64,000 nt of DNA from Vibrio sp. 16 (GCF_963681195.1 NZ_OY808997.1:1922001-1986000), one strand, 5' to 3'; counted from the stretch's first letter, positions 20,062 through 31,165 are shown. Translations and numbers: made by a program. Notes: generated by a model not told the origin, from the sequence alone.

Positions 20062-22191
20062 TTAAGCGTCAGTTGCTGGTTTTTCTTCAGCTGCTTCTTC
20101 AGTCTTTTCTACTGCTTCTTTCATGCTTAGACGAACGCGGCCTTGGCGGTCGATTTCAAGTACTTTAACTTGAACTTCTTGACCTTCAGCTAGGTAGTCA
20201 GACACTTTCTCTACGCGCTTGTCAGCGATTTGAGAGATGTGTACTAGACCATCTTTACCTGGAAGGATTGTCACGAATGCACCGAAGTCAGCTAGACGAG
20301 CAACTTTACCTGTGTAGATGCGGCCTACTTCAACTTCTGCAGTGATCTCTTCGATACGGCGGATTGCTTCTTTCGCAGCTGTACCTTCAGTTGCAGCAAT
20401 CTTGATTGTACCGTCGTCTTCGATTTCGATAGTTGTACCAGTCTCTTCAGTTAGAGCACGGATAACTGCACCACCTTTACCGATAACGTCTTTGATCTTC
20501 TCTGCGCTGATCTTCATTGTGTGGATACGCGGAGCGAACTCAGAGATCTCTTCACGAGCACCAGAGATAGCTTCATCCATTACAGATAGGATGTGCTTAC
20601 GTGCACCTTGCGCTTGGTTAAGAGCAATTTGCATGATCTCTTTAGTGATACCTTCGATCTTGATGTCCATTTGAAGTGCTGTGATACCAGTGTTAGTACC
20701 CGCTACTTTAAAGTCCATGTCACCTAGGTGGTCTTCGTCACCAAGGATGTCAGAAAGAACAACGAAGTCATCGCCTTCTTTAACAAGACCCATTGCGATA
20801 CCCGCAACAGAAGACTTGATTGGCACACCAGCGTCCATAAGCGCTAGAGAAGTACCACATACAGAAGCCATTGAAGAAGAACCGTTAGATTCAGTGATTT
20901 CCGATACAACACGTACTGTGTATGGGAACTCATCAACAGAAGGCATTACTGCTGCGATACCGCGTTTAGCCAGTTTACCGTGACCGATTTCACGACGCTT
21001 AGGAGAACCTACAAAACCAGTTTCGCCTACACAGTATGGAGGGAAGTTGTAGTGTAGTAGGAAGTGATCTTTACGCTCACCCGTTAGCTCGTCGATGATT
21101 TGAGCATCACGCTGCGTACCTAGAGTCGCAGTTACTAGAGCCTGAGTTTCACCACGTGTAAATAGTGATGAACCGTGCGTACGAGGAAGAACACCAGTAC
21201 GTACGTCTAGCGCACGAACCATGTCTTTTTCACGGCCGTCGATACGTGGGTTACCCGCGATGATGCTGCGACGTACCACTGTCTTCTCTAGATCGTGGAA
21301 GATAGTGTGGATTTCTTTTGTGTTCGCTTCTGGATCTTCAGCAAGTAGCACTTCGTTTACTTCACCTGCGATCTCGTGGATGCGGTCGTAACGAGCCATC
21401 TTCTCAGTGATTTGGTAAGCTTCAACAAGCTTAGCTTCAGCAAGTTCAGCAATCTTGTTTACAAGCGCTGTGTTCTCTTCTGGAGCAACCCAATCCCAAG
21501 CAGGAGTCGCAACTTCAGCTTTGAACTCGTTGATTGCTTTGATCACAGCTTGTTGTTGATCGTGACCGAATACAACAGCAGATAGCATTTCTTCTTCAGT
21601 TAGGTTGTCAGCTTCTGATTCAACCATTAGTACTGCAGATTCAGTACCCGCAACCACTAGGTCTAGTTTAGACGCTTCTAACTCAGTATTGCTTGGGTTA
21701 AGCACTAGTTGACCGTCGATGTGACCAACACGCGCAGCACCGATAGGACCGTTGAACGGGATACCAGAGATAGCTAGCGCCGCAGAAGTACCGATCATAG
21801 TTACGATATCAGGTTGAACATCTGGGTTCACAGATACGACTGTTGCAATAACTTGTACTTCGTTTTTGAATGCATCTGGGAATAGAGGACGGATTGGACG
21901 GTCGATTAGGCGAGCCGTTAGCGTTTCGCCTTCAGAAGGACGGCCTTCACGCTTGAAGAAACCACCAGGGATTTTACCTGCTGCGTAAGTACGCTCTTGG
22001 TAGTTAACTGTTAGAGGGAAGAAGTCTTGACCTTCTACCGCTTCTTTTTTACCAACTACAGAAACGAATACTGCTGTATCGTCCATAGTAACCATAACTG
22101 CAGCGGTAGCTTGACGTGCGATAACGCCAGTTTCTAGAGTAACTGTGTGGTTACCGTACTGGAACGTTTTAACAACTGGTTTTTCGAACAT
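20062..22191 (-). CDS. pnp: Polyribonucleotide nucleotidyltransferase (PNPase)
   Basis: PNPase is the 3'-5' phosphorolytic exonuclease of the RNA degradosome. The 709-residue protein has two RNase PH domains (about 10-145 and 310-540), a KH domain (about 555-615, with [16 protein letters not shown]) and an S1 domain (about 620-690, with [18 protein letters not shown]). Length and order are normal. It lies downstream of rpsO, past the rpsO terminator. Its leader folds into a long interrupted hairpin resembling the RNase III site through which E. coli pnp autoregulates. Confidence 0.98.
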   Translation of the reverse strand: MFEKPVVKTFQYGNHTVTLETGVIARQATAAVMVTMDDTAVFVSVVGKKEAVEGQDFFPLTVNYQERTYAAGKIPGGFFKREGRPSEGETLTARLIDRPIRPLFPDAFKNEVQVIATVVSVNPDVQPDIVTMIGTSAALAISGIPFNGPIGAARVGHIDGQLVLNPSNTELEASKLDLVVAGTESAVLMVESEADNLTEEEMLSAVVFGHDQQQAVIKAINEFKAEVATPAWDWVAPEENTALVNKIAELAEAKLVEAYQITEKMARYDRIHEIAGEVNEVLLAEDPEANTKEIHTIFHDLEKTVVRRSIIAGNPRIDGREKDMVRALDVRTGVLPRTHGSSLFTRGETQALVTATLGTQRDAQIIDELTGERKDHFLLHYNFPPYCVGETGFVGSPKRREIGHGKLAKRGIAAVMPSVDEFPYTVRVVSEITESNGSSSMASVCGTSLALMDAGVPIKSSVAGIAMGLVKEGDDFVVLSDILGDEDHLGDMDFKVAGTNTGITALQMDIKIEGITKEIMQIALNQAQGARKHILSVMDEAISGAREEISEFAPRIHTMKISAEKIKDVIGKGGAVIRALTEETGTTIEIEDDGTIKIAATEGTAAKEAIRRIEEITAEVEVGRIYTGKVARLADFGAFVTILPGKDGLVHISQIADKRVEKVSDYLAEGQEVQVKVLEIDRQGRVRLSMKEAVEKTEEAAEEKPATDA

Positions 22192-22264
22192 TGTTATTCC
22201 TTGTTTCCAAGCGCATCGAAAGAGTGGCTCGGAGAGTATTGATTGATACTCAAGGCATTACAAA

Positions 22265-22330
22265 TCGCGACTAGTGAAAATGAACTGTGTAGCGACTCAT
22301 TGCAGCTAAATTCATTTTGAATAGTCGCGA
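22265..22330 (-). promoter_or_regulatory. Long hairpin in pnp leader, probable RNase III site
   Basis: Arms 22265-22284 and 22311-22330 pair as 9 bp (TCGCGACTA side), a 3-base internal mismatch, then 8 bp (AAAATGAA side). The 26-base apical region can fold further. It ends 74 bases before pnp. In E. coli a comparable pnp leader stem is cut by RNase III and then used by PNPase for autocontrol; the same role here is inferred. Confidence 0.75.
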
Positions 22331-22417
22331 CCTTTTGGTCGACGTGGTTGACTGTAATGCTATGAGCTTTGTGAACAAACATTGATACCCAACGAGGCAT
22401 CAAAAGTGTGCGGGCGT

Positions 22418-22423
22418 AGTATA
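22418..22423 (-). promoter_or_regulatory. Candidate pnp -10 element
   Basis: TATACT on the minus strand, followed by a GC-rich discriminator, lies between the rpsO terminator and the pnp leader hairpin. No good -35 is visible. The remainder of the 340-base rpsO-pnp gap (22192-22531) holds only the leader hairpin and the rpsO terminator. Confidence 0.4.
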
Positions 22424-22478
22424 GCGGGATTAATTCGGTTTGGCTAAGCCATACCAAACAAAATAAGTAACGGACAAC

Positions 22479-22504
22479 AAAAAAGGGGCTAAAAGCCCCT
22501 TTTT
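22479..22504 (-). terminator. Terminator after rpsO
   Basis: On the minus strand AGGGGCT and AGCCCCT pair around a 3-base loop and are followed by a T-run, 28 bases past the rpsO stop. Confidence 0.87.
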
Positions 22505-22531
22505 CGACAAACTGTTCTATGCAGCCGCTGA

Positions 22532-22801
22532 TTAGCGACGTAGGCCTAGACGCTTGATTAGATCTTGGTAACGAGAAAGGTTTTTGCCTTTCAAGTAGTC
22601 AAGAAGCTTACGACGGCGAGAAACCATACGTAGAAGACCACGACGGCTGTGGTGATCGCCTTTGTGCGCTTTGAAGTGACCTTGTAGGTGGTTGATAGAA
22701 GCTGTAAGTAGAGCTACTTGAACTTCTGGTGAACCAGTATCGCCTTCAGTTTGAGCGTATTCTGCAACGATTGCTGCTTTAGTTTCTGCATTCAGAGACA
22801 T
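22532..22801 (-). CDS. rpsO: 30S ribosomal protein S15
   Basis: S15 is a primary binder of 16S rRNA in the 30S platform. The 89-residue protein is full length, with family marks [25 protein letters not shown] and [22 protein letters not shown]. The ATG has a GGAGAG site upstream. In E. coli rpsO lies between truB and pnp; here it is still next to pnp, but truB is 17 kb away and mtnN is the upstream neighbour, divergent. Confidence 0.98.
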   Translation of the reverse strand: MSLNAETKAAIVAEYAQTEGDTGSPEVQVALLTASINHLQGHFKAHKGDHHSRRGLLRMVSRRRKLLDYLKGKNLSRYQDLIKRLGLRR

Positions 22802-22875
22802 AATTCTCTCCTAATAAGAGTAGGTTTAACATTTGTGCCAGCCAATCTCTGATTCAGCCGACACGAGGAGCGCGA

Positions 22876-22904
22876 ATTATAGGGGATGTATAGAGGTTAA
22901 GCAA
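22876..22904 (-). promoter_or_regulatory. rpsO promoter
   Basis: On the minus strand TTGCTT (-35) and a perfect TATAAT (-10) are 17 bases apart. A GCGC-rich discriminator follows, typical of promoters under stringent control. It lies about 75 bases before rpsO. Confidence 0.8.
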
Positions 22905-23007
22905 CCGCTATTTGATAGTAACCCTATAAGTACAGCATTCCCATCTAAAGCATTTCTGTTACACTTAGCTGCACAAAACCTACCTAATTGAATTAACAGG
23001 ATTCCCT

Positions 23008-23703
23008 ATGAAAATCGGCATCATCGGTGCAATGGAACAAGAAGTTTCAATTCTTAAAGACGCTATCGAAAACTGTGAAACCGTATCAAAAGCGGGCTGT
23101 ACCTATTTCTCTGGGCAAATCAACGGTGTCGATGTCGTGTTGCTCCAATCAGGTATTGGTAAAGTCGCAGCGGCAGTCGGCACAACGATCCTGCTCGATG
23201 AGTACCAACCCGATGTTGTGATCAATACCGGCTCTGCGGGTGGATTCGACTCAAGCTTAAATCTAGGTGATGTGGTGATTTCGACCGAAGTTCGCCATCA
23301 CGATGCTGATGTGACAGCGTTTGGTTACGAAATCGGTCAAATGGCAGGGCAGCCTGCTGCGTTCATTGCAGACGAAAAGCTAATGGATGTCGCTGAGAAA
23401 GCACTCTCACAAATGGAAGACAAACATGCGGTACGTGGATTGATCTGTACGGGCGATGCGTTTGTTTGCACAGCTGAACGTCAAGCATTTATCCGCCAAC
23501 ACTTCCCATCTGTCATTGCTGTAGAAATGGAAGCCTCTGCAATTGCGCAAACTTGTCACCAGTTCAAAGTGCCATTTGTTGTTGTTCGTGCGATTTCTGA
23601 TGTTGCAGATAAAGAAGCAAGCATGAGCTTTGATGAGTTCCTACCTTTGGCAGCGAAGAGCTCGTCGGAAATGGTATTCAAAATGGTTGAACTGCTGAAA
23701 TAG
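23008..23703 (+). CDS. mtnN: 5'-methylthioadenosine/S-adenosylhomocysteine nucleosidase
   Basis: MtnN cleaves MTA and SAH to adenine and a thioribose, feeding the methyl cycle and the autoinducer-2 pathway. The 231-residue protein has the key residues of the family: Glu12 in GAMEQEV, Glu in [11 protein letters not shown] (about 174) and the catalytic Asp in RAISDVAD (about 197). It is the first of a tight plus-strand run, with cbiB-like and btuF following at 27 bases and 0 bases. Confidence 0.97.
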   Translation: MKIGIIGAMEQEVSILKDAIENCETVSKAGCTYFSGQINGVDVVLLQSGIGKVAAAVGTTILLDEYQPDVVINTGSAGGFDSSLNLGDVVISTEVRHHDADVTAFGYEIGQMAGQPAAFIADEKLMDVAEKALSQMEDKHAVRGLICTGDAFVCTAERQAFIRQHFPSVIAVEMEASAIAQTCHQFKVPFVVVRAISDVADKEASMSFDEFLPLAAKSSSEMVFKMVELLK

Positions 23704-23730
23704 CTTAGCCAAAGGGAAGACAACAACATC

Positions 23731-24684
23731 ATGGAAGATTTGTTTAACCAACTCTATTCCAACGGTGCGCTCCTTGTTCTGTGGGGCGCCCTACTTTGTC
23801 ACTTGGTGCTTCCCTTTCCTCGAGAAGCGCACCCTGCCATTCTTTGGCATAAATTCGCCGAGCAATTGGCCGATAAGGTCAATACCAACAACAACTATCA
23901 ACAAAGCATCATTTCTGGCAGCCTCGCTTGGCTACTCATGATTATTCCTATGCTGGCCGTGTTAGTTGCTCTCAAGCCATTAGTTTGGCAACCCCAACTG
24001 TTCGAACTTGCCTTCCTGCTTCTTGCGATTGATTGGCGCAACACCGATAAGTTCACCGCCCAATTTGTCGCGGCATTAGCAAGAGAAGACAAAAAGCAAG
24101 CGAAGATGCTGCTTAATCCCATCGTCAATCGTTCGACCCAACCACTTTCACTGCTTGGGCTAGGAAAAGCGGGCACTGAAACCTTGATTATGTCGTATGG
24201 ACGCAATGTGGTGGGAGTTCTTTTCTGGTTCGCAATTACCGGCGGTATTGGCGCGTTCATCTACCGAATGATGGTTGAGCTCGCACGCGCTTGGTCTCCA
24301 TCTCGTCAAGCGTTCTCTCCCTTCGGAATCCCTGCAGTTAGAGCCGTTGCTATCATGGATTTTGTGCCATTAAGGCTATTCGCACTGATGATTGCTGTTG
24401 GAAATCGTACTCAGCAAGTTTTTACGCTCATCAAGCAGCAAGCTAAGTCGTGGCCACTCCCCGGTCCTGCTTGGTTAGTGGTCGCTGTCGGAGCAAAGCT
24501 TGAGTTATCTCTTGGCGGGCCTGCGATTTACGACGGAAAAAAATCTGAGCGAGCAAAACTCGGCGGTCGAATTGCCCCTTCTGCCTTACATATTGCTCAA
24601 GTCCAAAAACTGCTAGCGTGGAGGATGTTCGCTTGGGTATTGATTCAAAGTGCAGCGATGGCTGCCGTTTATCAAGGGATATAG
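23731..24684 (+). CDS. CbiB/CobD-family membrane protein
   Basis: This 317-residue multi-spanning protein resembles CbiB, the enzyme that attaches aminopropanol to adenosylcobyric acid. Support is the membrane pattern with GTETLIMSYGRNVVGVLFWFAITGGIGAFIYRMM and the later LGGPAIYDGKKSERAKLGG. The N-terminus is shorter and more diverged than classical CbiB, and no other corrin biosynthesis gene is near. It may therefore serve cobinamide salvage or another amidation. The btuF start codon follows its stop directly, which ties it to B12 uptake. Confidence 0.75.
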   Translation: MEDLFNQLYSNGALLVLWGALLCHLVLPFPREAHPAILWHKFAEQLADKVNTNNNYQQSIISGSLAWLLMIIPMLAVLVALKPLVWQPQLFELAFLLLAIDWRNTDKFTAQFVAALAREDKKQAKMLLNPIVNRSTQPLSLLGLGKAGTETLIMSYGRNVVGVLFWFAITGGIGAFIYRMMVELARAWSPSRQAFSPFGIPAVRAVAIMDFVPLRLFALMIAVGNRTQQVFTLIKQQAKSWPLPGPAWLVVAVGAKLELSLGGPAIYDGKKSERAKLGGRIAPSALHIAQVQKLLAWRMFAWVLIQSAAMAAVYQGI

Positions 24685-25506
24685 ATGCGTAAGTTCATTG
24701 CATTTGCCACTTGCTTACTCTCTTCAACGCTTTTTGCCGCACCTGTAGAAAAAGTGATTAGTCTCGCTCCTCATGCAACGGAGCTCGCATACGCGGCAGG
24801 GTTAGGTGATAAACTCATCGCGGTAAGTGAACACAGTGATTACCCAGAGCAAGCCTTAAAGCTGGAGAAAGTCGCCAACTACCAAGGCATCAAGATAGAG
24901 CGCATTATCGCCCTGCAGCCAGATTTAATTATTGCCTGGCCATCTGGTAACCCACAAAAGGAGTTAGAGAAACTTAAGCAGTTTGGCTTTAACATCTACT
25001 ACTCTCAAACCCACTCATTAAGTGATATTGCAGACAATATTGAGCGCCTCAGCCAATACAGCGCCTCACCTAGCGATGGTGTGAAAGCGGCGGCAGATTT
25101 TCGTCAGCAGTTAAGCAACTTCAAAGCCAAGTATCAAACCACTCAGCCAATACGCTACTTCTATCAATTGAGTGAGCAGCCGATCATCTCCGTCGCACAA
25201 GGCAAATGGCCTAGTGAGGTGTTTAGCTTCTGTGGCGGTGAAAACATTTTTGAACATAGTGCTGCGCCCTACCCTCAAGTTGGCGTCGAGCAAGTACTGG
25301 TGCAACAACCCGATGTTATTTTCACGTCAGAGCATGCAATTAAGAATGGCAACATGTGGGCTAAGTGGGAAAAAGAGCTGAGCGCAGTCAGAAATGACCA
25401 CGTCTGGAGCCTTGAGTCTGATTGGCTAAATCGACCAACGCCACGTACGCTTCGCGCCATTGAGCAAGTCTGTGACTATTTCGAGGCTGTTCGGCAAAAA
25501 CGCTAA
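24685..25506 (+). CDS. btuF: Cobalamin-binding periplasmic protein
   Basis: BtuF carries vitamin B12 from BtuB to the BtuCD importer. The 273-residue protein begins with a signal peptide (cleavage probably after LFAAP). It has the two-lobed helical-backbone fold of class III binding proteins: VISLAPHATELAYAAGLGDKLIAVS at the start, ALQPDLIIAW near residue 80, and a C-lobe with QPDVIFTSE. Its ATG abuts the stop of the CbiB-like gene. btuC and btuD are not in the window. Confidence 0.9.
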   Translation: MRKFIAFATCLLSSTLFAAPVEKVISLAPHATELAYAAGLGDKLIAVSEHSDYPEQALKLEKVANYQGIKIERIIALQPDLIIAWPSGNPQKELEKLKQFGFNIYYSQTHSLSDIADNIERLSQYSASPSDGVKAAADFRQQLSNFKAKYQTTQPIRYFYQLSEQPIISVAQGKWPSEVFSFCGGENIFEHSAAPYPQVGVEQVLVQQPDVIFTSEHAIKNGNMWAKWEKELSAVRNDHVWSLESDWLNRPTPRTLRAIEQVCDYFEAVRQKR

Positions 25507-25579
25507 CGATTGCCTCTTGAGATCCCGTACAATTCAGCATCGTTTTCTGTCCCCTATTTAAGTAAGAGAAGTGAGTAAC

Positions 25580-26200
25580 ATGGATTCCATGCTGCTTTAT
25601 AGTATTGACCTATTCGGTACTGCCATATTTGCGATATCAGGCGTATTACTCGCAGGTCGATTAAAAATGGACCCATTCGGCGTTGCTGTATTAGGTAGTG
25701 TTACGGCGATTGGTGGTGGCACAATTCGCGATATGGCGTTGGGTGCGACACCTGTGTTTTGGATAACCGATACCAACTACCTTTGGACCATTTTAATTAC
25801 CTGTCTTATCACCATGATTGTGGTTAGACGACCCAAGCGACTCGCTTGGTGGATTCTGCCAGTCTGTGACGCTATTGGCTTAGCGGTGTTTGTAGGGATT
25901 GGTGTCGAGAAAACCATGGCCTACCAAGACTCAGCTTTAGTCGCTGTCATTATGGGTGTCATTACTGGTTGTGGCGGCGGCATTATTCGTGACGTGCTCG
26001 CGCGTGAAGTGCCAATGGTACTGCGAAGCGAAGTTTATGCGACAGCCTGTATTATCGGTGGCGTCTTCCATACGACGGCACTTGCCATGGGACAAGACAG
26101 CGATACCGCATTCCTAGCGGGTGTCTTATCTACGCTGCTTATCCGTTTAGGCGCGATTCGATGGCACTTATCTTTACCAACTTTCGCACTAAATCGTTAA
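25580..26200 (+). CDS. TRIC-type cation channel family protein (YadS-like, UPF0126)
   Basis: A 206-residue inner-membrane protein of about seven helices is built from two related halves. Each half carries a glycine-rich RD motif, GGGTIRDMALG (about residue 50) and GGGIIRDVLARE (about 140), diagnostic of this family. Eukaryotic relatives are trimeric intracellular cation channels; the bacterial role is unclear. The ATG at 25580 is preferred; an in-frame GTG at 25571 is possible. A strong bidirectional terminator follows. Confidence 0.88.
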   Translation: MDSMLLYSIDLFGTAIFAISGVLLAGRLKMDPFGVAVLGSVTAIGGGTIRDMALGATPVFWITDTNYLWTILITCLITMIVVRRPKRLAWWILPVCDAIGLAVFVGIGVEKTMAYQDSALVAVIMGVITGCGGGIIRDVLAREVPMVLRSEVYATACIIGGVFHTTALAMGQDSDTAFLAGVLSTLLIRLGAIRWHLSLPTFALNR

Positions 26201-26205
26201 GCAAT

Positions 26206-26233
26206 AAAAAAGGTCACCGAGGTGACCTTTTTT
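26206..26233. terminator. Bidirectional terminator between TRIC-type gene and thrC
   Basis: GGTCACC and GGTGACC pair tightly and are flanked by six As and six Ts, so either convergent transcript can end here. Confidence 0.9.
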
Positions 26234-26252
26234 AATTTTCTATCTTTAGCAA

Positions 26253-27536
26253 TTACTTCTGTACTCGGCGAAGTACATCTTTCAGTAAATCAAAGTCATT
26301 CGCTAGGTCTTCAGAAAGTAGCTCCATTTCCGCGTGCTTAGCAAGCGGTCCTGGCAGGTCGATATCAGAGCCTAAAATCTCGTCAACCACTTCTTTGAAC
26401 TTAGCTGGGTGCGCTGTACATAGGAATAGGCCAGTTTCACCGTCTTGCAATTGTTCGTCGAGTAGACGGTACGCAATCGCACCATGTGGTTCACACAGGT
26501 AACCTAGCGTGTTCAACTTACGTACAGATTCTGCACTTTGCTCATCAGACACTTTACCTTTGCCCAACGTATCTAAGCCCCAACCTTTAATCTGGCACAG
26601 CTCTTCGATACGTGGCCAGTTGTTTGGTTGGCTAACATCCATTGCGTTCGATGTCGTTGCAACCGTTGGTTTAGGATCCCACTTACCTGTTTCTAGGTAG
26701 CGAGGAACGGTGTCATTTTCGTTGGTCGCAGCAATAAAGCGCTTAATTGGTAGCCCAAGCGCTTTAGCTAATAGACCCGCCGTTAAGTTACCAAAGTTGC
26801 CACTAGGTACCGACACAACAAGGTTTTCACGCTGTTCTTTAGTCAACTGAGATGCAGCTTCAAAGTAATAACAGATCTGAGCCATCAAACGGCTAATGTT
26901 AATTGAGTTAGCCGAGTTTAGACCAATCTCTTCACGTAGCGCGGCATCATCAAATGCTTGCTTAACCAAAGCCTGACAAGCATCAAAATCGCCATCAATC
27001 GCGACAGTGTGAATGTTCTTGCCCAGAGTACAGAACAACTTCTCTTGTAGCGGGCTAATCTTGCCTTTCGGGTACAAAATCACAACGTTGATATCTTCCA
27101 TGCCATAGAAAGCATGCGCGACGGCTGCGCCCGTATCACCGGACGTTGCTGTCAAAATAGTGATTTTTCCGCCATCAGAAACCGCAGCTAAAGATTGCGC
27201 CATAAAACGACCGCCAAAGTCTTTAAACGCTAAGGTCGGGCCATGGAAAAGTTCAAGCGCGTAAACGCCATCTTTGACTTTATTGATTGGCGCCGGAAAT
27301 TGAAATGCAGCATCAACCATTGAGTGAACCTGCTCTTGCGCTAGCTCATCACCAATCAATGCTGACAAAATCTTGGTGCTACGAGAAACAAAGTCCTCAG
27401 CTAAAAGAGCATCCACATCATCAAACGTTGGCAGTTCAGATGGGAAAAAAAGGCCTTGGTTACGACCTAACCCTTGGCGAACGGCTTGGCCAAAGGAAAC
27501 TTGTTCATCATTTTCTTTTATATTGTAAAGCTTCAT
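26253..27536 (-). CDS. thrC: Threonine synthase
   Basis: ThrC converts O-phosphohomoserine to threonine with PLP. The 427-residue protein contains the PLP-lysine segment [13 protein letters not shown] near residue 107 and the phosphate-binding [20 protein letters not shown] at about 240. The N-terminal block is also typical. Its start overlaps the thrB end by 4 bases. It is the last gene of the thrL-thrA-thrB-thrC operon. Confidence 0.98.
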   Translation of the reverse strand: MKLYNIKENDEQVSFGQAVRQGLGRNQGLFFPSELPTFDDVDALLAEDFVSRSTKILSALIGDELAQEQVHSMVDAAFQFPAPINKVKDGVYALELFHGPTLAFKDFGGRFMAQSLAAVSDGGKITILTATSGDTGAAVAHAFYGMEDINVVILYPKGKISPLQEKLFCTLGKNIHTVAIDGDFDACQALVKQAFDDAALREEIGLNSANSINISRLMAQICYYFEAASQLTKEQRENLVVSVPSGNFGNLTAGLLAKALGLPIKRFIAATNENDTVPRYLETGKWDPKPTVATTSNAMDVSQPNNWPRIEELCQIKGWGLDTLGKGKVSDEQSAESVRKLNTLGYLCEPHGAIAYRLLDEQLQDGETGLFLCTAHPAKFKEVVDEILGSDIDLPGPLAKHAEMELLSEDLANDFDLLKDVLRRVQK

Positions 27537-28501
27537 AGCTCACTTCCTGTAACGATCGAACCTTGCTTATCTAAGCGACAAACATGGACGAATCCTTCTT
27601 TATTTTGTACGTAATTTTGTTCAAGCCAGCGTGCAACACGCTCAGCGACATCTTTCTCTTTACAAATGCTAAACAGCGTCGGGCCACTTCCTGAAATACC
27701 CGTCGCCAACGCGCCTGCTGTTGCTGCATATTTACGAGCGTCAGCAAAGCCCGGTAGCAGTTTCTCACGATATGGTTCTGCGATCACGTCTTTGATCATT
27801 TTTGCCGCAAGCTCAGGCTGTCCTGAATGGCACGCATGAATAAAGCCTGCTAAATGACGGCCGTGAGCGATGATATCTTGACGACGATATTGCGAAGGCA
27901 AAATTTCACGCGCTTCAGCGGTGGACACTTTGATGCCCGGGTACGCCATCACCCAATACCAATCATCAAAGCAAGGAACCTCTTGGCTAATGATACCCAG
28001 CTCTTCAAGCATCAGTTGCACGCCCCCCAGATAACAGGGCGCAACGTTATCATAATGAATACCGCCAGAAATCTTACCTTCCATTTCCCCCATCAAAGCG
28101 AGTAATTCAGTCTCATCTAGAGGTTGACCATGAAAACGGTTTAGCGCATCTAGCGCAGCCACAATCGAACATGCACTCGAGCCTAGACCAGAACCAATTG
28201 GCATATTCTTTTCTAGAGTCATCTCTAGAGGGAGTAAAGAGACACCTTTTTTCTCAAGCTCACGGGCGAACACAGTCCAACAATCGTAAACGATGTTCTC
28301 TTTCGGGTTTTCAGGCAGTTTAGAAACAAAGTTGCCCGCAGTGTTAAGACTAAAAGGCTGCTCACCTGATTTGACCAAGACTCGATCACCAAGTAGCGTA
28401 CCGTCCACCGGAGACACAGCGGCCCCCAGTACGTCAAAACCAACACTTACATTACCTATTGACGCTGGTGCGTAAACCACCACATCCATACCACTACTCA
28501 T
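27533..28501 (-). CDS. thrB: Homoserine kinase
   Basis: ThrB phosphorylates homoserine (GHMP kinase fold). The protein is 322 residues, with [21 protein letters not shown] at the start, the ATP-binding [21 protein letters not shown] at about 95-115, and [10 protein letters not shown] in the C-terminal third. The ATG at 28501 has AGGGG 8 bases upstream, inside the thrA end. Met5 is an alternative that matches relatives' starts. It begins 3 bases after thrA. Confidence 0.97.
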   Translation of the reverse strand: MSSGMDVVVYAPASIGNVSVGFDVLGAAVSPVDGTLLGDRVLVKSGEQPFSLNTAGNFVSKLPENPKENIVYDCWTVFARELEKKGVSLLPLEMTLEKNMPIGSGLGSSACSIVAALDALNRFHGQPLDETELLALMGEMEGKISGGIHYDNVAPCYLGGVQLMLEELGIISQEVPCFDDWYWVMAYPGIKVSTAEAREILPSQYRRQDIIAHGRHLAGFIHACHSGQPELAAKMIKDVIAEPYREKLLPGFADARKYAATAGALATGISGSGPTLFSICKEKDVAERVARWLEQNYVQNKEGFVHVCRLDKQGSIVTGSEL

Positions 28502-28504
28502 TGA

Positions 28505-30964
28505 TTAAACCCCTAGCTTCCATCCTAACGTACGCATCACATCTGAGAAGACACCTGCTGCGGTAACTTCTGTACCGGCACCGTAACCACGCAATACTAG
28601 CGGAATTGGCTGGTAGTAACGGCTGTAGAAGGCTAATGCGTTTTCACCATCTTTGATTTTGAACATTGGGTCGTTTTCATCCACCGCAGCAATGCTCACG
28701 CGGCATTTGCCCTCTTCGATCTCACCGACATAGCGAAGCACCTTGCCTTCTTCGGCCGCTTTCGCTGATTGCTCTTTGAAGTATGCATCTGCTTCAGGGA
28801 GTCGAGCCATAAATTCTTCCACACTGCCCGAATCATCAAAACCTGGTGGTAGAGCTTGGTCAACGATCACGTCTTCAAGCTCTAAGTTCATACCGGCTTC
28901 ACGAGCAAGGATCAGCAGCTTACGAGCCACATCCATACCAGAAAGATCATCACGAGGGTCTGGCTCGGTAAAGCCGTTGTCTTTGGCAATATTCGTTGCT
29001 TGGCTGAGCGTCATTCCCTCATCAAGTTTACCAAAGATGTAGGAAAGTGAACCAGATAGAATCCCTGTAAAGCGCTCCAGTTCATCCCCCGCCGAGATAA
29101 GGTTTTGCAAGTTTTCGATAACCGGAAGACCCGCACCTACCGTTGTTTCATACATCAGTTTACGGCGAGAGCTACGCGCAACATCACGCAATTGGTGGTA
29201 GTAAGCCATGCTTGCCGTGTTGGCTTTTTTGTTTGGTGTAACCACGTGGAAACCTGCCGCTAAGAAGTCAGCATACTGATTTGCGATCGCTTCACTCGAG
29301 GTACAGTCAACAAGAACAGGGTTAATGATATGGTTACGCTGAACCAAAGAGATCAAGCGCGCGAGAGTAAATTCTTCCGACGCATCCTTCATACGATCAC
29401 GCCAGTGATCCAATGGCAAGCCTTCACTATCTAGCAATAAGCCCTTACTGTTGGCTAAACCACATACGCGTAGCACAATGCCTTTTTCTGCCAGTTTCGC
29501 TTGTTGACGCTGAATTTGGTCAACCAGTTCACCACCAACGCCACCGACACCAACAACGAAGACATCCAAGAAGTGTTTCGAGTTAAACAGGTTTTCGTGA
29601 CACGCTTTGATTGCTTCAGAGATCTTGTCTTCTGGAATCACGGCTGAAATGGCGCGTTCAGAAGAGCCTTGCGCGATTGCTACAATATTAACGTTCACTT
29701 CTGCAAGAGATGAGAAGAATTGAGAAGCGACACCGCGAGAAGTACGCATACCATCGCCAACCAGTGTCACAATCGCCACATCATCAATAAATTCAACAGG
29801 CTCAAGCAGACCATCTTTTAGCTCTAACTCAAACGTCTCACTCAATGCTTTCTCTGCAAGAGCTTTATCTTGCGCTTCAATACAGAAGCTGATGCTGTAT
29901 TCTGAAGAAGACTGAGTGATCAAAACAATCGAAGCACCCGCTGCTGACATCGCCCCAAACACGCGGCTTGCCATGCCTACCATCCCCTTCATACCAGGGC
30001 CCGATACGTTAACCATGGTTAGATCGCTAAGTGTTGTGATCCCTTTGATCGCGAGGTTGTCTTCACCAGTATCTTGACCGATTAAAGTCCCTGCACCTTG
30101 TGGATTAAAGCTGTTTTTGATCAGGCATGGAATATGGAATTGAGCAATAGGAGCTATTGTTTTTGGGTGAAGCACTGAAGCACCAAAGTAAGAAAGCTCC
30201 ATCGCTTCTTGGTAGCTCAATGATTTAAGTAGGCGAGCATCATCTACCAAACGCGGGTCACAGTTGTAGACACCATCCACGTCAGTCCAGATTTCACAAC
30301 AATCCGCACGCAGACAGGCGGCAAGCACCGCTGCTGAGTAATCGGAACCATTGCGACCTAGCGTCACCAGCTCACCTTTTTCATTGCCAGCGGTGAAGCC
30401 AGGCATAATGTTGACATGACCTTGAGGTAGTGGCTTCTGACGGAAGTTTTGCGTTGAAATATCGACATCAACCATCGCCTCTAGATGCTCACCTCTAGCA
30501 AAGAGATACTCAACCGGATCGATTAAGTTAGCAGGTTGTCCTTTTGCTTCCAGCACCGCTTTCATCAATTGAATCGAAACTCGCTCACCTTTGCTGATAA
30601 TGCGAGCATTGACGTTATCAGGACACATGCCTAACAAGTTGATGCCGTGAACAAACTGACGTAACTGAGTTAATGAGGTTTTCACTTGGCTGTCATAGCC
30701 ACTACCATCAATGTTTGGTAGCACCTGTTTGATATCTTGAAAAAGGTCTCGGAACGAATCTTCCAACTCTGCGATTTGCAGCTCCGCTTCACCATTTTTC
30801 AAAGCGCCTTCTATCACAGCCACCAGCTTGTTGGTTGTTTTACCCGGTGCTGATAGTACGACGGCCACTTCTTCTTGCTGTGCATTATTAGCGATGATAT
30901 CCGCCGCTCTTAAAAAGCGGTCTGCATCAGCTAATGATGAACCTCCAAACTTTAAAACTCGCAT
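28505..30964 (-). CDS. thrA: Bifunctional aspartokinase / homoserine dehydrogenase I
   Basis: ThrA catalyses the first and third steps from aspartate to homoserine. The 819-residue protein has an N-terminal aspartokinase domain ([12 protein letters not shown], then [13 protein letters not shown] at about 225) and two ACT regulatory domains (about 320-455, around [11 protein letters not shown] and SSEYSISF). A C-terminal homoserine dehydrogenase domain (from about 465; [18 protein letters not shown]-type catalytic region) completes it. The start at 30964 is set by the strong GGAGG immediately upstream; an in-frame TTG at 30976 overlaps that site. The operon is controlled by the thrL attenuator. 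Confidence 0.98.
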   Translation of the reverse strand: MRVLKFGGSSLADADRFLRAADIIANNAQQEEVAVVLSAPGKTTNKLVAVIEGALKNGEAELQIAELEDSFRDLFQDIKQVLPNIDGSGYDSQVKTSLTQLRQFVHGINLLGMCPDNVNARIISKGERVSIQLMKAVLEAKGQPANLIDPVEYLFARGEHLEAMVDVDISTQNFRQKPLPQGHVNIMPGFTAGNEKGELVTLGRNGSDYSAAVLAACLRADCCEIWTDVDGVYNCDPRLVDDARLLKSLSYQEAMELSYFGASVLHPKTIAPIAQFHIPCLIKNSFNPQGAGTLIGQDTGEDNLAIKGITTLSDLTMVNVSGPGMKGMVGMASRVFGAMSAAGASIVLITQSSSEYSISFCIEAQDKALAEKALSETFELELKDGLLEPVEFIDDVAIVTLVGDGMRTSRGVASQFFSSLAEVNVNIVAIAQGSSERAISAVIPEDKISEAIKACHENLFNSKHFLDVFVVGVGGVGGELVDQIQRQQAKLAEKGIVLRVCGLANSKGLLLDSEGLPLDHWRDRMKDASEEFTLARLISLVQRNHIINPVLVDCTSSEAIANQYADFLAAGFHVVTPNKKANTASMAYYHQLRDVARSSRRKLMYETTVGAGLPVIENLQNLISAGDELERFTGILSGSLSYIFGKLDEGMTLSQATNIAKDNGFTEPDPRDDLSGMDVARKLLILAREAGMNLELEDVIVDQALPPGFDDSGSVEEFMARLPEADAYFKEQSAKAAEEGKVLRYVGEIEEGKCRVSIAAVDENDPMFKIKDGENALAFYSRYYQPIPLVLRGYGAGTEVTAAGVFSDVMRTLGWKLGV

Positions 30965-30994
30965 CCCTTCCTCCAAATGATTTCAAATTGGCAT

Positions 30995-31034
30995 AAAAAA
31001 AGGCCTGTATCTTGTTGGATACAGGCCTTTTTTT
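30995..31034 (-). terminator. thr operon attenuator terminator
   Basis: On the minus strand GGCCTGTATC and GATACAGGCC form a perfect 10-bp stem with a 6-base loop, followed by seven Ts. It lies 14 bases after the thrL stop codon and 30 bases before thrA, where an attenuator is expected. Confidence 0.92.
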
Positions 31035-31047
31035 GAATTTCTTTCGC

Positions 31048-31125
31048 TTAGCAGCCTGCCCCAACATGTGTGATGTCGGTAATAATAATGGTTGTTGTCA
31101 TTACTACTAGGCTGTGATTTTGCAT
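31048..31125 (-). CDS. thrL: thr operon leader peptide
   Basis: This 25-codon ORF on the minus strand encodes MQNHSLVVMTTTIIITDITH followed by VGAGC. It is rich in Thr (5) and Ile (4), with a Thr-Thr-Thr-Ile-Ile-Ile-Thr run. Ribosome stalling at Thr/Ile codons when charged tRNA is scarce would prevent the downstream terminator from forming, as in E. coli. The VGAG ending resembles that of the E. coli leader. It was too short for routine gene calling. Confidence 0.92.
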   Translation of the reverse strand: MQNHSLVVMTTTIIITDITHVGAGC

Positions 31126-31165
31126 AATTAATTTTTGTTGCGTTTGTGTGTTTGCTTACCCATAC

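Noticed and set aside
22194..22457. Minus-strand open frame of 87 codons in the rpsO-pnp gap
   Set aside because: It overlaps the pnp leader hairpin, has no ribosome site and no recognisable protein; the structured RNA explains the region.
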